Source: Tubulanus polymorphus
Taxonomy: Eukaryota; Nemertea; Palaeonemertea; Tubulaniformes; Tubulanidae
Assembly: GCF_964204645.1 (NCBI RefSeq)
Contig: NC_134030.1
Coordinates: 13,542,447 to 13,606,446 of the forward strand
DNA: 64,000 bases
Direction: 5' to 3'
The notes under the pieces were generated by a model. That model was not told the origin of the DNA. It worked only from the letters and a program-made list of their open reading frames with translations, and did no database searches. Positions 20,497 through 31,947 of the stretch are shown here, piece by piece (positions within the stretch are counted from its first letter, which is position 1; the number at the start of each line of letters is the position of its first letter). A program made the position numbers and the translations under genes.

Positions 20497-20938
20497 TTAA
20501 TAATTTATTAATTCTTTTAATAATTTATCTTGTTCTTCAACTGTTATATGACCATTTAAACTTATAATATAATCTAGTGTATTCTTTAATTCATGAATTT
20601 CTTTTATATTAGTTTTAATTTTTTCTTTATTACTTTTTATATTTAATTTTGAACTTATACCAGTTAAAACACTTGAACTTAATCCTAGTACGCCAATTGA
20701 TATAGCTAAAGGTGTCAATGGACTGAATATTGCTAGAAATTTTATTACAGAACTAATTGTAACTGAACCACTTATAATCAAATAATAATTAATTTTAGAT
20801 TTTAAATATTTTTTCTTTTTAACTTTTAAATCATTTTCAAATTCTAATATTTGTTTTTCTAAATATATTTTATTAATATAATTTAGTTTTATTTATATCA
20901 TGAGGAATAATATCAATATTATCAACTTTATCTTCCAT
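20497..20938 (-). pseudogene. Two-helix membrane protein, 144-residue family, frameshifted near N-terminus
   Basis: The ATG at 20936-20938 opens a frame matching MEDKVD...DINKTKL of element 2 but hits a stop after about 20 codons. The rest (20781-20497) is in another frame. The conserved core is a hydrophobic hairpin-like region (SSVIKFLAIFSPLTPLAISI and GVLGLSSSVLTGISSKL) followed by a basic, helical tail ending VEEQDKLLKELINY. Function is unknown. It sits in the tightly packed block of small genes. Confidence 0.65.
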
Positions 20939-20957
20939 TTATTTAGAAAAAAAATTA

Positions 20958-21380
20958 CTAATTAGTAAATCTATATGCTACAAATATAACAATAACTGTT
21001 TAGCCTACAATCCAAATTATTTCATATTTCTGTTGTTCTTTACTTGGGGTATAATAATCTGATAATTTAGGTTTGTATAGATGTAATTTTTCTTTATTGG
21101 TTACCGCGTTATATAAACTCATTGCATCATCAACTGATTGAAAATCTCTATATGAAATCTTCTGATCATATAATTCTTTGTTAATATAATCCATATAGTT
21201 TTGTCGTTTTTCTCTGTATTCTTCTGCTGCTTTATTATATTTCTCTAATGCTAAGTTATGTCTTCTTTGTTCTCCTAATGAACTATTTTTATCAAAATGC
21301 TTAAATAAATAACCACCACCAGTAAATGCTAGAGCGTTAACAATTGCCGATCCTATAATAATTATAATTGCAGAAGCCAT
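20958..21380 (-). pseudogene. 140-residue conserved Polinton protein, late nonsense change
   Basis: It is open for 126 codons, then a TAA stands where element 2 has GGA; the remaining codons encode the C-terminal hydrophobic segment VIVIFVAYKF. The N-terminal hydrophobic segment (residues 3-26) includes GSAIVNALAFTGGGYLF, followed by ERRHNLALEKYNKA-like helical sequence and a KLSDYYTPSKEQQKYE motif that I associate with a recurrent uncharacterised Polinton family. Two membrane segments at the ends with a soluble helical middle are likely. No function is known. Confidence 0.65.
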
Positions 21381-21404
21381 TTATTTAGTAAAATAATTAC
21401 GCAT

Positions 21405-21626
21405 TTATAAGGGAGGAATATATTTTTGTTTTTCTAAATAATCAATATTTAAATTAGATAAAGTAACTGCTAATGTTAATTTTAAGATATCATTTATATC
21501 AAATCTATCAACATTAACAGTTCCCATTTTGAATACTTTTTTTAATACCATTGAATAACCAACAGTTCCAACTGATAGTAATGCGCCATTATATAATCCA
21601 GTTAATATCCACTTATTATCACTCAT
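21405..21626 (-). CDS. Small conserved Polinton protein, 73 residues
   Basis: The frame is intact and identical in length in elements 1 and 2 (73 residues). It contains GLYNGALLSVGTVGYSMVLK, then FDINDILKLTLAVTLSN and ends YLEKQKYIPP. It is moderately hydrophobic, possibly a small membrane or capsid-associated protein. Conservation of length and sequence while neighbours decay suggests a real gene. It is preceded by the T-run plus AAATAAATG module. Confidence 0.7.
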   Translation of the reverse strand: MSDNKWILTGLYNGALLSVGTVGYSMVLKKVFKMGTVNVDRFDINDILKLTLAVTLSNLNIDYLEKQKYIPPL

Positions 21627-21695
21627 TTATTTATAAAAAAAATTACTATCTTCAAAATATTTAGTTAACTTATTTATGATTAATTCAACATTTAT

Positions 21696-21968
21696 TTAAT
21701 TACTACTTTTATGATTATCATATATTTTGGTTAATATGTTTTTAATATCATCAATAATTCCATCTTCATTTAATTCATAATATTCTAAAGGTGATTTAAT
21801 TAAATCAATTACTTTTTCTATATTATAATTTTCTTTATTAATCATTGATGCATTGTTAAATGATTTACTTTTTATATCAGTAATTACATCATTTAGTTTA
21901 ATTCTCATTTCTTTACCATGTTTAAAATCAAATCCAAAACATATACTCGGCCCAACAGTTATATTCAT
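21696..21968 (-). pseudogene. Small conserved protein, truncated (116 residues in element 2)
   Basis: It starts MNITVGPSICFGFDFKHGKE and is 90 codons long here because a TAA replaces a Glu codon. The element 2 copy continues 26 more residues and overlaps the next gene by 4 bases. It is mostly polar, Asn/Ile/Lys-rich and of unknown function. It lies directly downstream of the penton-like gene. Confidence 0.6.
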
Positions 21969-21984
21969 TTATATAATAAAAAAA

Positions 21985-22717
21985 TTACTCTCTACATCTT
22001 ATAACTAATTCATAAATTACAGGGAAATTATTTAAATCAATTAAGTATCCATTATGATTTCTTATTTCTAATTTAAAATTATTAAAACGAGGAATGCATG
22101 GTTTGAAATCACACTCGGCTAAATTATAATTTATTTGTGTTCCAAATTCTTTAACATTCTTCAATGGTAAAATGTTTAGTAAACCAGAATTACAAGTTAT
22201 ATCTTTAGTTGCTTCGAATGTTTTTGTAGGATCAATTAAATTGCAATAAATATAAAAATGTGTAAAAGTCATTAAATTTGAATTACCTTCTACGTTTCCT
22301 GTAACAATTTCTGGTTTAATTCCTAACAATTTAGCTATTGGTTTTTTTACCATAAAAGAATGTTCATTTTCATCATCTAACTTTATTTTCATTCTATTAG
22401 TGCTATCACTTTTCATAAATCTAATTAAAAATTTATCTTCACTTCTAATTTTCAACCGTGCTCTTCTATTAATTTCTTGCTCCAATGTTTCAATACTATA
22501 TAATCCTGTTCTTAGATATAAAGTAATCCATTGTTTTTTTTTTAAATTAAAATCAAAAAAGCATTATCTTCAGCAGTTTTATTTGAAATATTATAAAAAG
22601 AATTACATAAACTTATATTTACTAATTTTAAATCTACACAATTCTTAAATTATGTGATTAATAATTTTTAAGTCTTCTAGAATCAACAAATATTCTGTAT
22701 TCTTTTAATTCTACCAT
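21985..22717 (-). pseudogene. Penton-like minor capsid protein, broken copy
   Basis: The start ATG (22715-22717) opens RIFVDSRRLKNY, but a TAA and a deletion interrupt it. From 22485 the frame continues with NRMKIKLDDENEHSFMVKKP, FYIYCNLIDPTKTFEATKDI, LNILPLKNVKEFGTQINY and ends VIYELVIRCRE. The 253-residue intact copies are in element 2. The pattern (YRIYVDSR start, a NLIDP-x-K strand region, beta-rich, terminal VIxELVxRCRE) resembles single-jelly-roll penton-type minor capsid proteins of Polintons; this is inferred from pattern and position, not proven. Confidence 0.55.
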
Positions 22718-22731
22718 TTATTTTACATATT

Positions 22732-23085
22732 TTATTCGAAATCTATTTCATGGTGTCCTTTTTCATTCTAACCTTTGTATATGAAATAGAAATCTCCAGA
22801 ACATAATTCTTCTAAATCTTCACTTGATAATCTATGAAATCTATCCGGTAAATATGTTCTGAATTTATGTGCATTTCCTTTTAATCCTTCATATTCTAAG
22901 TGGATAACTAATTTATCTCCATATTTGTTAGTAACTGTATCAATATTTGTAATTAGATATTTCTTATGGATTATTAATTCTTTTAACTTCTTAAATTTAT
23001 AATCTACTGATTTGACATTTGAAGGAACTTTTATTCTATCTAGAAATAATTTGTTGTTCTCACTGTGTGTTTGTTTACTCTCCAT
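22732..23085 (-). pseudogene. OB-like small protein, one late nonsense change
   Basis: The frame reads 105 codons then a TAG where element 2 has AAG; the rest (NEKGHHEIDFE) follows in frame. The core motifs KKYLITNIDTVTNKYGDKLV and FRTYLPDRFHRLSSEDLEEL are conserved in all copies. Short strands, the KYGDK turn and the LPDRF loop suggest an OB-fold, making single-strand DNA binding next to the polymerase gene a reasonable hypothesis. The gene lies 30 bases after the polymerase stop. Confidence 0.6.
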
Positions 23086-23114
23086 TTATAATACATATTT
23101 TTATTAAAATTTGA

Positions 23115-26100
23115 TTAACACGTTAGAATTCTTTTCATTATCTCGTTCTCTTTTGTTTCTTCTCTTTTAAATTTTAAGTATTCATCTAAATTGCAGCCAT
23201 AAGCAACTGTATGAATTCCATCATCCAGAATATATCTTTTATCATCAAATGGGTTTAGACTAATGTTTTCAATTTCTTCAATAAACATTTCATGATCTTC
23301 AGATCTTAAACATCTCATCTTATGTTTTCTAACTTCTTCATTGAATATACAATTGATGTAATCTTTGAAATGAATATTCTTTTCTACTACACTTTTGGTT
23401 ATTCCTTTTACTTTTTTAGCTTCATGTTCTTTAGTTTTATATGAATACATTTTAGATCTAATACCAATGAACTCTATCATTTCTTCACCACCTAATTCAT
23501 CTTTGAATTTACCAGGAACTTTTTTATTATCATTGCTAAACAATTCATGATTTTTAGGATAGTTACTAAAATCAAAATGATGTTTTAATGTTTTTAAATC
23601 ATCTGTTATGTTATTAGTTTTTATCTTTAATATGTAACTGTCAGTATTTTTTATGATTAATGGAAATCCACAATTAAATGTACCATCTTCAGTTGTTAAA
23701 TCATAAACATATTCTGTAGGATTGGATATTTCAAATAAATCTAGCTTCTTCAGTTAGTTCATTTTCTACATGTGTTAATTGAAATACATTTGGTTTATCC
23801 TTTCTAATATTAACTAACATATTAAATCCTAATGAATTGCATAATATATTTAATCCTGATATAGCAACTTTTCCTTTTTGTGTCAAAGATATAGTTTTCT
23901 GTTTTGTATAGTTTTTTGAACCATCTGCAGCATAAAATCCAATGAAGAACCATTTTCTTAAATCATATTTTGCATTTAATACATAATCTGGAACTATCTT
24001 TTCTTTTGTTGAAGTATTACTTTTGACTATTGCATGAATATAGAATTCATCATTATATTTAATTGCAAAATCTTTAGGGTTATTTACAAGTATTCTATAA
24101 ATTGCTGATGATTTCATAAAATCTATGATTTTAAATGTTTTATTTGAGTAAACTTGTTCACAGTATTTTTTAATTCTATCTAATAATTTCAAATCTTGAT
24201 TGCATAAATACCAACAATATTTAGTTCCACTAACATATTTATACACACCTGCTGATCCATCTCCCATAAAAAATCCTTTGATAAATTATTCTTTTTCTTC
24301 CAATGTTTCGGGTTCTATATTATAGATATTATCAATTATTTCATCAAATGACATATGATTCATTCTTGGGTAAAATCATTTATGTAATAATTCATCTCCA
24401 ATTTTTGTATCAGTTGGTTTTATTTCATCACCATTTTGTTTAATTAAACTATGATCTTCAGTAACATCAACAAATCCTAATTTAGTTCTAACTCTATAGA
24501 TTTTCTTATTCGTTTTATGTCTAATTATATTCTTTAATTTCACCCATCCATTGTTTGTCCAAACATCCATTAATCCATTTATTTGTATTAATTCTTTTTC
24601 ACCATACGAAATATAAAGTTCATTTTGTTTTGGAATTATTTCTGAAATTCTTCTTATTAACATTTGATTATTATATTTTAAAAATATTGGGGTGTCAGCT
24701 GTAACAGAATCAAAATATAATATTTCTATATGTTTTTCTCCAAAATGAGGTTGTAATACATTATAATAGAATTCATACATTAATAACTTTGGTATTTCTA
24801 AAACTGAAGCACCAACATAGATTGGTTTATTAAATTTCATTGATGTTCTTCTCATTTTAACTGCGGCTAAATTTTCATCAAATATTCTGTTACCTAAAAA
24901 CTTAGGATATGTTTGTAAATGCCTTATCCTTTTACCATTACTAACTAACTCAATATCATTTCTATTTCTAATATTTTCACAAGTCTTACCATAGAATGCA
25001 TTATTCATTAACTTGAAGAAATCTTTCTCAAAATCAGTTTTAGTTTCAGTTCTCTGTTTGGTGTTAAAATCTATATATTTTTCTAACCACTTAGATTGAC
25101 TAAATGAAATATAACTATGTACTTTTTTTTAGGATCATTCCTTGTTTTAGATAAAACTTTAACATTCTATAATGTACTACATAATTAAATTTATCTTCCT
25201 GAGTAACCATTAACTTTTCTGTATGAATATGATTTTCGGGTTTAATTCTTTTTTGATAATTTGATAATTCTTCATGAGTTACAGTTTTATGTTCTGGACA
25301 GTATGCTAGATTTCTAGATTTAAATTTAATATGTTCAGGATATTCCAAGTCTACAACAAAAAAGTAACCAGTATCTGAATCATCTGCAATATCTAGGATT
25401 CTTTTCTTCCAATCAAATTTATCATTATTTTCATGTTGTTAAACTTCACTTATTTCAAATACTCCATAAGGTTGTGGTTCCATCATTGCCCAACCGTACA
25501 AATTATTTGCATCTATATATAATAACTTATATCCGGGGTTATCATTTACATTGAAATATCTATCGCCTAATACACCTGAAACTCCTCCTCTTATAGATTT
25601 TTCAAATAATAATAATTGATCTATATTTGTTAACAAATCCATTTTTATATCTGTAAATTTTAAACCACAATCCCATGTTAATCCTGGACTTGAATAACAA
25701 TGACAAGGATCAATATTGAAATATTTTAGGTTTACATCTCTAAACCTTTCAAATATATCGGCTAATAATAATACATCTGATTTTAAATATAAATCTACTA
25801 ATTGTCTATGATTTTCTATTTTGAAATTATTCCAAATATTCAATGTTCTATTATAGACTTCATCTTTAACATATTCATTTTTTAATTCATCATAGAATTG
25901 TTCTTTTAATAATTCAGATATATTGAAATCATTATGATTTTTATAGAAAGAATATGGAATCGCGCCTTTATATCTCATTAATTGAAAATCATCATTATTT
26001 GGGTAGTGTTGTTTTAATATTTTTAATTCATCATCAACTAATGATTTTGGAACTATTTAAAAATCTATATGAATCTATAAATCTTAAACACCCAAATTGG

Positions 26101-28211
26101 AATGATATATAATTCTCAGATGTTTTAGCTAACATTTTAAATTCATAAGTTGGTATTTTATCTTTTGATCTATTTTAATTTAATCTTTCTATTTCATTAT
26201 TGATTTCTTCTATTTTATAACATAGCTGTTTGATAAATAAATGTGCATCATATCCTGATAGATTATGAAATATAACTGGTACAAAGTTAATTTTCTTAGC
26301 TTGTAAGTTACAATTCTCATGTGCAGCACCTCTAAACTTTCCATTCAAATGATCATGGTCTCTTACTTTTTTATCTCTAAAATTAAATATCTTTTCACAA
26401 TAATAACATTTATCTGCAAACTCAAATGCTTCTTTATCTTCTTCTGTCATTATAATTTCTATATTTCTATTTAACTTTTCATTAAATTTTATTTCATATT
26501 CAATTAATAAGTCACAAAAATGATTGATAACATTTTCATTTCTATAATCATATTATTCACTTTTAATTAGTTCTGGATAATCAGATTTTATGTATAATCC
26601 AATAGCAGCAGCTGATTGATGAATCTTTTTAATTGTATTTGTTTTTGGGGGATCTGAATAATCAATTATATTATTTTCATTAGAATTTAATTTCTTTCTT
26701 TTATAATATATTTCTTTTCTATCTTGATCAGTTAATTCTATATTTAATGATTCAAAATCTCCATATATGACAAATGGAACTTTATTTTTGTAATCACATT
26801 TTTTGAATTCTAATATTTTATCCTTTTCATTTGGTAAAACTAATTTACAATAATCATGATTTTCACAAAATTGTTTATGATTTAATAATGCACTTTCAGT
26901 TCTGAATTTATGTAAACATTTTCTACATAGATATATTTTATTATCAAAATCATTTTCTGATTTAAAAGATAAATCAATTCTTTTAATCCACATATAATGA
27001 TTCTCATAATATAATATATCTATAACACCATTTGAATCATAATCTTTTGATAGATATAAAGGTTCTAATGTATAATGTTTTATATTGTTACCTTTTGTAT
27101 TTGGCAATTTGATTAAATCAAATACATTTATCTTTATATTATTATCTCTTTCTATTTTTGGGATGTTTTTAATTATAACAGGATACTTATCTATCTTATA
27201 ATTATTTTCAAATGGTTTATAATGAGTTAATCTAAAACTATGTGTAATATCTTCTGTTGGATGTAAGCAACTTATAATAGCCCATAGAAAACATTTATCA
27301 TCAAAATTTTGTACATTTATTACAGCATTAGTTTTAAATGGTAGTTTAATATAACTCGATGCTTCAATATCTGGTTCTTTATAATATGATACATTATTTT
27401 CATTTATTGGTTTTGATTAAGTTAACTTATCATATTTTGTGTTATAAACATGTAAAGTCATAAATATTATTTCATCAAATATTAAACCAGATCCTTCAAA
27501 ATATTTCTCTTCTATTTTAGTTTTTACTTCATTATAACATTTATCTAATTTATCATCTATATGTTGTTTTGAAATAATATGTTGTGAATGAGAATTTATA
27601 TTATATATTGGGTTATCTTCAGATTTTATGAATTTAACTTTAACTGATATGCTAATTTTAGGATATTCAACATCAGTTATTATTTTCATTATTTCTTTCA
27701 TATTTTCTAAATGTTTTTTATTTTCTTCTAATGTTTTTCCTTTATGAAATTTAAACTCGATAGCTGCTGGACCAATATCACTTTTAAATGCTTCGGTTAT
27801 CTCTATATCTTTTTTATTATCTAATGAATTAATCTAATTTCTTACATCTTCCATGTATGGTCTTTTACTGTTTAATTTATTTTTAATGCTTTTAATTGTC
27901 TTATGTTTCTTATCATTATCTTCATCAAAATAATCTTCACCTAGAATATCATTATTCTTATTTCTAATATGACTTTTAGATTGTAAATGTTCATTATAAT
28001 ATCTTTTATCACTGAATGATTGATTACATGTATCACATTTATATGTTTTTTTTTCATTCTTTAATTCATCTAATTTAGTTTCTAATATTTCATCTTCATA
28101 TTCTAATTTCAATTTATTCTCTAAATGTGTTTTAGTTTTATTGTGCCTTGCTTTTTGGGATTTATCTATATTGATTTTACATGTTGAACAGTAGTACTTA
28201 TTTGCTTCCAT
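23115..28211 (-). pseudogene. polB: Protein-primed family B DNA polymerase containing an intein, degraded
   Basis: The gene can be followed from the ATG at 28211 to 23115 through at least six nonsense or frameshift changes (near 27834, 27417, 26553, 26175, 26050, 25439, 25130). N-terminal features are two C2H2 fingers (YYCSTCKINID..., YKCDTCNQSFSDK) and a third, YLCRKCLHKF. Exo I is VIYGDFESLN (about 26770). An endonuclease-VII-like treble clef, CYYCEKIF ... RDHDHLNGKFRGAAHENCN, lies at about 26310-26410. Motif A is YIDANNLYGWAMM (about 25500), motif B NNAFYGKTCEN (about 24990) and motif C YFD-TDS. Motif C is split by an intein (23646-24708). Element 2 carries the empty site. Confidence 0.9.
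23646..24708 (-). pseudogene. Intein with LAGLIDADG homing endonuclease, inserted in polymerase motif C
   Basis: It starts directly after YFD of motif C with Ser1 (SVTADTPIFLK) and ends ...LIIKN, followed by TDS of the extein. Splicing blocks are visible: block A SVTADTP, block B VTEDHSL (the TxxH motif, about 24450), block F EYVYDLTTEDGTFNCG and block G IIKN before Thr+1. The penultimate residue is Lys instead of the usual His. Two dodecapeptide motifs, FIKGFFMGDGS (about 24280) and WFFIGFYAADGS (about 23930), define a LAGLIDADG nuclease. Length is 1063 bases, about 354 residues. A TGA near 24376, a TAA near 24285 and a frameshift near 23740 make it inactive. The equivalent site in element 2 has no insertion. 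Confidence 0.93.
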
Positions 28212-28249
28212 TTTAATATTTAAATTTTTTATTAAAATTGAACATAACA

Positions 28250-28560
28250 CTTACCTTTCAACGCGTCCCGCCACATGTGAGTCCAACCACGTGTGAGTCC
28301 CGCCTATTTATACTACTCAACAGTGGGGAAAACCCAGCTGCGTGTTGAGACTTGTAAATTATGAGGCTTGTGATTGGCTAGTGTAATAGGGAATACTCAT
28401 TTGTGATTGGATAGAGTAATAAACAACTGTGATTGGATAGATTTATAGTAAAGTACTCAACTGTGATTGGCTGGGAATACTCAACTGTGATTGGATAGAG
28501 TAATAGGGAATACTCAACTGTGATTGGCTAGAGTAATACTCAACTGTGATTGGCTAATGT
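28250..28560 (-). promoter_or_regulatory. Promoter region in right TIR driving the polymerase arm
   Basis: CCAAT boxes (ATTGG on the + strand near 28374, 28406, 28433, 28465, 28490, 28521, 28547) precede a TATAAATA box at 28305-28312 (- strand), about 100 bases before the polymerase ATG. One GGTAAGTG follows. Mirror symmetry with the left TIR implies both gene arms share the same promoter. Confidence 0.7.
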
Positions 28561-28652
28561 AGTTTTCTAGATGGATGGTTCTAGAATCAACATGTAATAC
28601 GCAATACTCAACGTGTTGAGGCTTGTAAATTATGAGACTTGTGATTAGATAG

Positions 28653-28846
28653 AGTAATAGGGGTTTAGTTGTTTCATATCAAAGGTTGAGAGGTTGAAAA
28701 ATTTTCCAAATGTTAAAATAATAATAATTTCTACTTGAATTAGGAGTGTACGCGACTAATTCAAGTAGAAATTATTGTTATTTTCACATTTGGAAAATTT
28801 CTCGACCTCTTGACCTTTGGTATGAAACAACTAAACCCCTATTACT
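28653..28846. repeat. Terminal palindrome, right end of element 1
   Basis: The arms 28653-28742 and 28757-28846 are inverted with few mismatches. The loop is 28743-28756 (GGAGTGTACGCGAC), the exact reverse complement of the left-end loop, as expected for terminal inverted repeats. Confidence 0.9.
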
Positions 28847-28852
28847 GGGGGT
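28847..28852. repeat. Target site duplication of element 1, right copy (GGGGGT)
   Basis: It is identical to 8478-8483 and directly abuts the element tip ATTACT. Confidence 0.95.
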
Positions 28853-30984
28853 TACTCGGGTCGTTTAGTTGTCTGTGGAGTCGAGTAGATTGGTTACCCG
28901 TCTGTAACATTGATTACGGAGACTCGTCAGCTTGATGAGTTGTATGTATTATGATTGTGCACCACCTGCATTTTCCGAAATAATGTTCATATAATTATTT
29001 GAAGGGACGATTTAAATCAATTATCAACGTACATCTGAATATGTAATAGTCCTTAGTAACTTTCTGTTGCAGAGGGCATAGAAAAGATTTTGAAATTATT
29101 TAATTAAAATATAAATTTTATTTACGAAAAATAAACTATTATGGTCAGTACAAATTGAAAATTCATAGTGTATTTTAAAGAACAAGCTTACATAGCTTAC
29201 AGAATACATCACGTACATTTGAATTTTATAAGTGATGGGTAAAAATCAACATGTGGCAGAAAGAAATGTAGTTAATTATTTAACAATATCGAAATATGTG
29301 CTCTCTTTTTAAACTAATGGAGTGATACGCATTTAATCACATGGCCTGTATTAAAAGATAGAACATACAAGTTGGATATTTATAAGTCGAAACATGTGAA
29401 CAGAAACTAAAATTTTGATGTCAGTGACCAGTATGGAATTACACAACGACAATTGGCTTTAAACTCAACAAACATTATTAAAGAATGTTTCAAACAAAAT
29501 GCTTTAACGACATGAATAAACTTGTTTTACAAAACAAGAAAGTACATTTTGAACTTTTGAATGGTCGAATCCCATTTATTCAAAGTAACCTGTGATGTGG
29601 CGATTCTCGGAGCCATCCTTCTGTGACGTCACTAACAAGTGGTCACGGCCGTACGCGTGCACTCATTTCTTTGAAAATCTAGCTTCTTCGCGGAGCGGGA
29701 CCTGGTGACGCTGCGCCCGTCCCCTTCGCGCTGAGATATATCTTATTCCCAGTCAGCAGAGACAGGTTCTAAAGATCATAGAGTGCATCGCTGGAGGTTT
29801 TCCGATCCATATAATTGAATTTGAATTGGTGCGGTGGCGCTCTCAATGCGGAAGTTTTTGTCACTAAATGACGTCATAAACTGTTATTTCGCCGGTGCTT
29901 GTTGTCTAACAATTCAATTCAATTCTTTATTTACAGTAACCTAATAAGTAATTTTAAGTTTCAAATAGGATGGAAAGTACATCCAGACAATCTGTTGGTT
30001 CAGAGAGACCGTTATTACAGTATCAATTTATACATTTCGTTTCGAAGCTGTCAGTTGCCGAATCTGAATGAAGATGAATTTTATTTGACGAAATCGGCGG
30101 AAAATATATAATAATAATAAATATAGCTGCAAAGCAGCGATAACGGGTTTTCTGGATGCATGTGATCGAAAGGAAAAATTAATTACCGGGTTTTCGATGG
30201 AAAAAATAAAATGAGATGATTTGGATATTATCGGAGCAATCCTCTTTTTGGTTGAATGGTCTAACCCCAGTATAGTCCCCGTGATTTGGAAATTCTCGGA
30301 GCCCTCCTTTATTTACTTACTAAATGACGTCACAAACTGTTATTTCGCCGGTGCTTGTTGTCTAACAATTCAATTCAATTCTTTATTTACAGTAACCTAA
30401 TAAGTAATTTTAGGTTTCAAAAAGGATGGAAAGTACATTCAGACAATCTGTTGGTTCAGAGAGACCGTTATTACAGTATCAATTTATACATTTCGTTTCG
30501 AAGCTGTCAGTTGCCGAATCTGAATGAAGATGAATTTTATTTGACGAAATCGGCGGAAAATATATAATAATAATAATCAACAGAATTTCAAGAGGGTTTT
30601 CGACGAAAGTCAGAAAACCCTAATAATTCACATTTTTCTCCATCCAGAATCTATTATTTCATTATTCATCATGGAAAGCACGAAGATTTGAAATAGATGT
30701 TTGAAAACCATCAAAAATAAAAATTGTCGTTTCGTCTTGGGAGTTTTATATAATTCCTTGTAGGGCACCTTGTCCATCATGCCACATGTATGCAATACAC
30801 AGAAATGGCGGCCAATCATGGCGAAATTTGTGGAGAAATTAATTAATTTCTCAAAATAATGTTGATTAATCATTCGAAACATACATAGAATTGGATTATT
30901 TCGAAAGGCACCTGTGTTAATGTCTATTTCAACCTGACTTGAGAGCATTCCGGGTGGCCTAGCTTCACCAAGTTTCAACTTTGA
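28853..30984. other. Host region with repeat units, no genes recognised
   Basis: 28853-29870 shows nothing I can identify. 29870-30115 and 30326-30572 are two tandemly arranged copies of the repeat at 8080-8316, separated by about 210 bases carrying GCTGCAAAGCAGCGATAACG and the empty MITE site (about 30186-30190, ATTACCGGG). 30610-30965 is duplicated at 32905-33235 (about 97 percent identical by eye). A small hairpin GGGTTTTC...GAAAACCC lies at 30594-30630. Confidence 0.5.
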
Positions 30985-31947
30985 CATATTATTTTTTAAC
31001 AATTTTTTTATGTGTTGTATATGTTGGTTGTTCTAACATAAATTCATTTAAAAGCGCACAGCTAGCGCCGAAGTTAATCTCGCGTATGAGGCAAATTCAA
31101 ATTTTCTGTATTTCTCCATACGGTCCTTCTCAAAAAATGTAGTTTACATCCGGGACACATGGGCATTGGCTAAATCGCGGCAACGAAAATGACGGTCACG
31201 GACGGACTTTCACCGAAACTTCCTGGCCGCGTCGCGCGGGTAGTTTAAATACGTGAATGAAGGATAATCAAAATGATTTTGTGTAATTTGTAGAATATTT
31301 ACAAAGAATATTCACAAAATATTGTCAAAAATGTTATTTTCAGTTCGTATTTCTCCATAGAAACCGATTGGAAGACTGGATTCGAATCCCACAAAAAGCC
31401 ACAGTCCCTAGCAACGGGTCGAATTTTTTAGAATAACAAGCGCGCCGGTTTCACAGCTTCACTAAGGGTAGAGTCCCGGAGAATAAGGTGCGCGCGCGGT
31501 CTGCGTGTTACAAAATGACCGTCCCGCCCTAATCAACTCTCCCAAAGCATGTTTTTTTCGCAAAAAGGAATTCGAATGTATTTGATCACGGCGAATCTTC
31601 GCTCGAATAGATCTTCGACATCTTGGGTGATTTTCTTTGGCCACGGCACACCGAACACGTGCACCCGCAAAACCTATGTTTTTACAACGTAGAATTCTAT
31701 ATAAATTGCCGAAAGGCCACTCGCCTTTACTTAATTCATTAAAACTCTGGCTGCGCGCTTCACCAAGTTTCGACTTTGACATATTATCTTTATGTTTAAC
31801 TAAATTTTGTGGGATTATCTTATCTAATTTATCTTGTTTTACTTGACGCCATATATGTTTGGTAGAAGAATAAGCAACCGAACTCTCAGGGTTATAACAT
31901 AAATTTAAATAATTTTCTTTAGTATTTCGAGTTTTTTCATCCCCCAT
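30985..31947 (-). pseudogene. Polinton integrase fragments separated by a short host-repeat copy
   Basis: 31947-31788 encodes an integrase N-terminus (YNPESSVAYSSTKHIWRQVK), nearly identical to 6430-6598. 31047-30985 continues with a LEQPTYTTHKK segment that matches NQPTYQIHKK of the intact integrases. Between them (31312-31787) is an internally deleted copy of the host repeat found at 4003-6430. A further piece of the same repeat family begins at 30985 with the conserved TATGTCAAAG end. This shows two insertions of the same repeat family into one integrase gene. Confidence 0.7.

Larger units (their letters stand above)
8484..28846 (+). mobile_element. Complete Polinton/Maverick element 1, 20,363 bp
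   Basis: It is bounded by terminal inverted repeats (8484-9121 and 28236-28846), each starting at the tip AG and ending CT, and by a perfect 6-bp target duplication. The content is the standard Polinton set: integrase, packaging ATPase, protein-primed polymerase B, capsid protein and penton-like protein, plus conserved small genes. Left-arm genes are on + and right-arm genes on -, converging at about 15.1-15.5 kb. Decay is extensive: nonsense codons or frameshifts in polymerase, capsid, integrase, HNH and several others, plus a 2.4-kb insertion in the integrase. The ATPase, the 204-residue protein and a few small genes remain open. It is not autonomous. Confidence 0.95.
28236..28846 (-). repeat. 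Right terminal inverted repeat of element 1
   Basis: It is the reverse complement of 8484-9121 with fewer or altered CCAAT units. From the tip inward it has the palindrome, CCAAT array (28370-28560 as ATTGG), TATA box and a GGTAAGTG donor-like site at about 28250-28257. Confidence 0.95.

Noticed and set aside
15569-28211. Adenain-like maturation protease expected in Polintons
   Set aside because: I looked for a His-Asp/Glu-Cys protease pattern in the unassigned proteins and could not point to one; the gene may be missing or too diverged.
8575-28756. Flip/flop inversion of the terminal loop, as in parvoviruses
   Set aside because: The left and right loops are reverse complements, which is exactly what inverted terminal repeats predict; no evidence of independent inversion.
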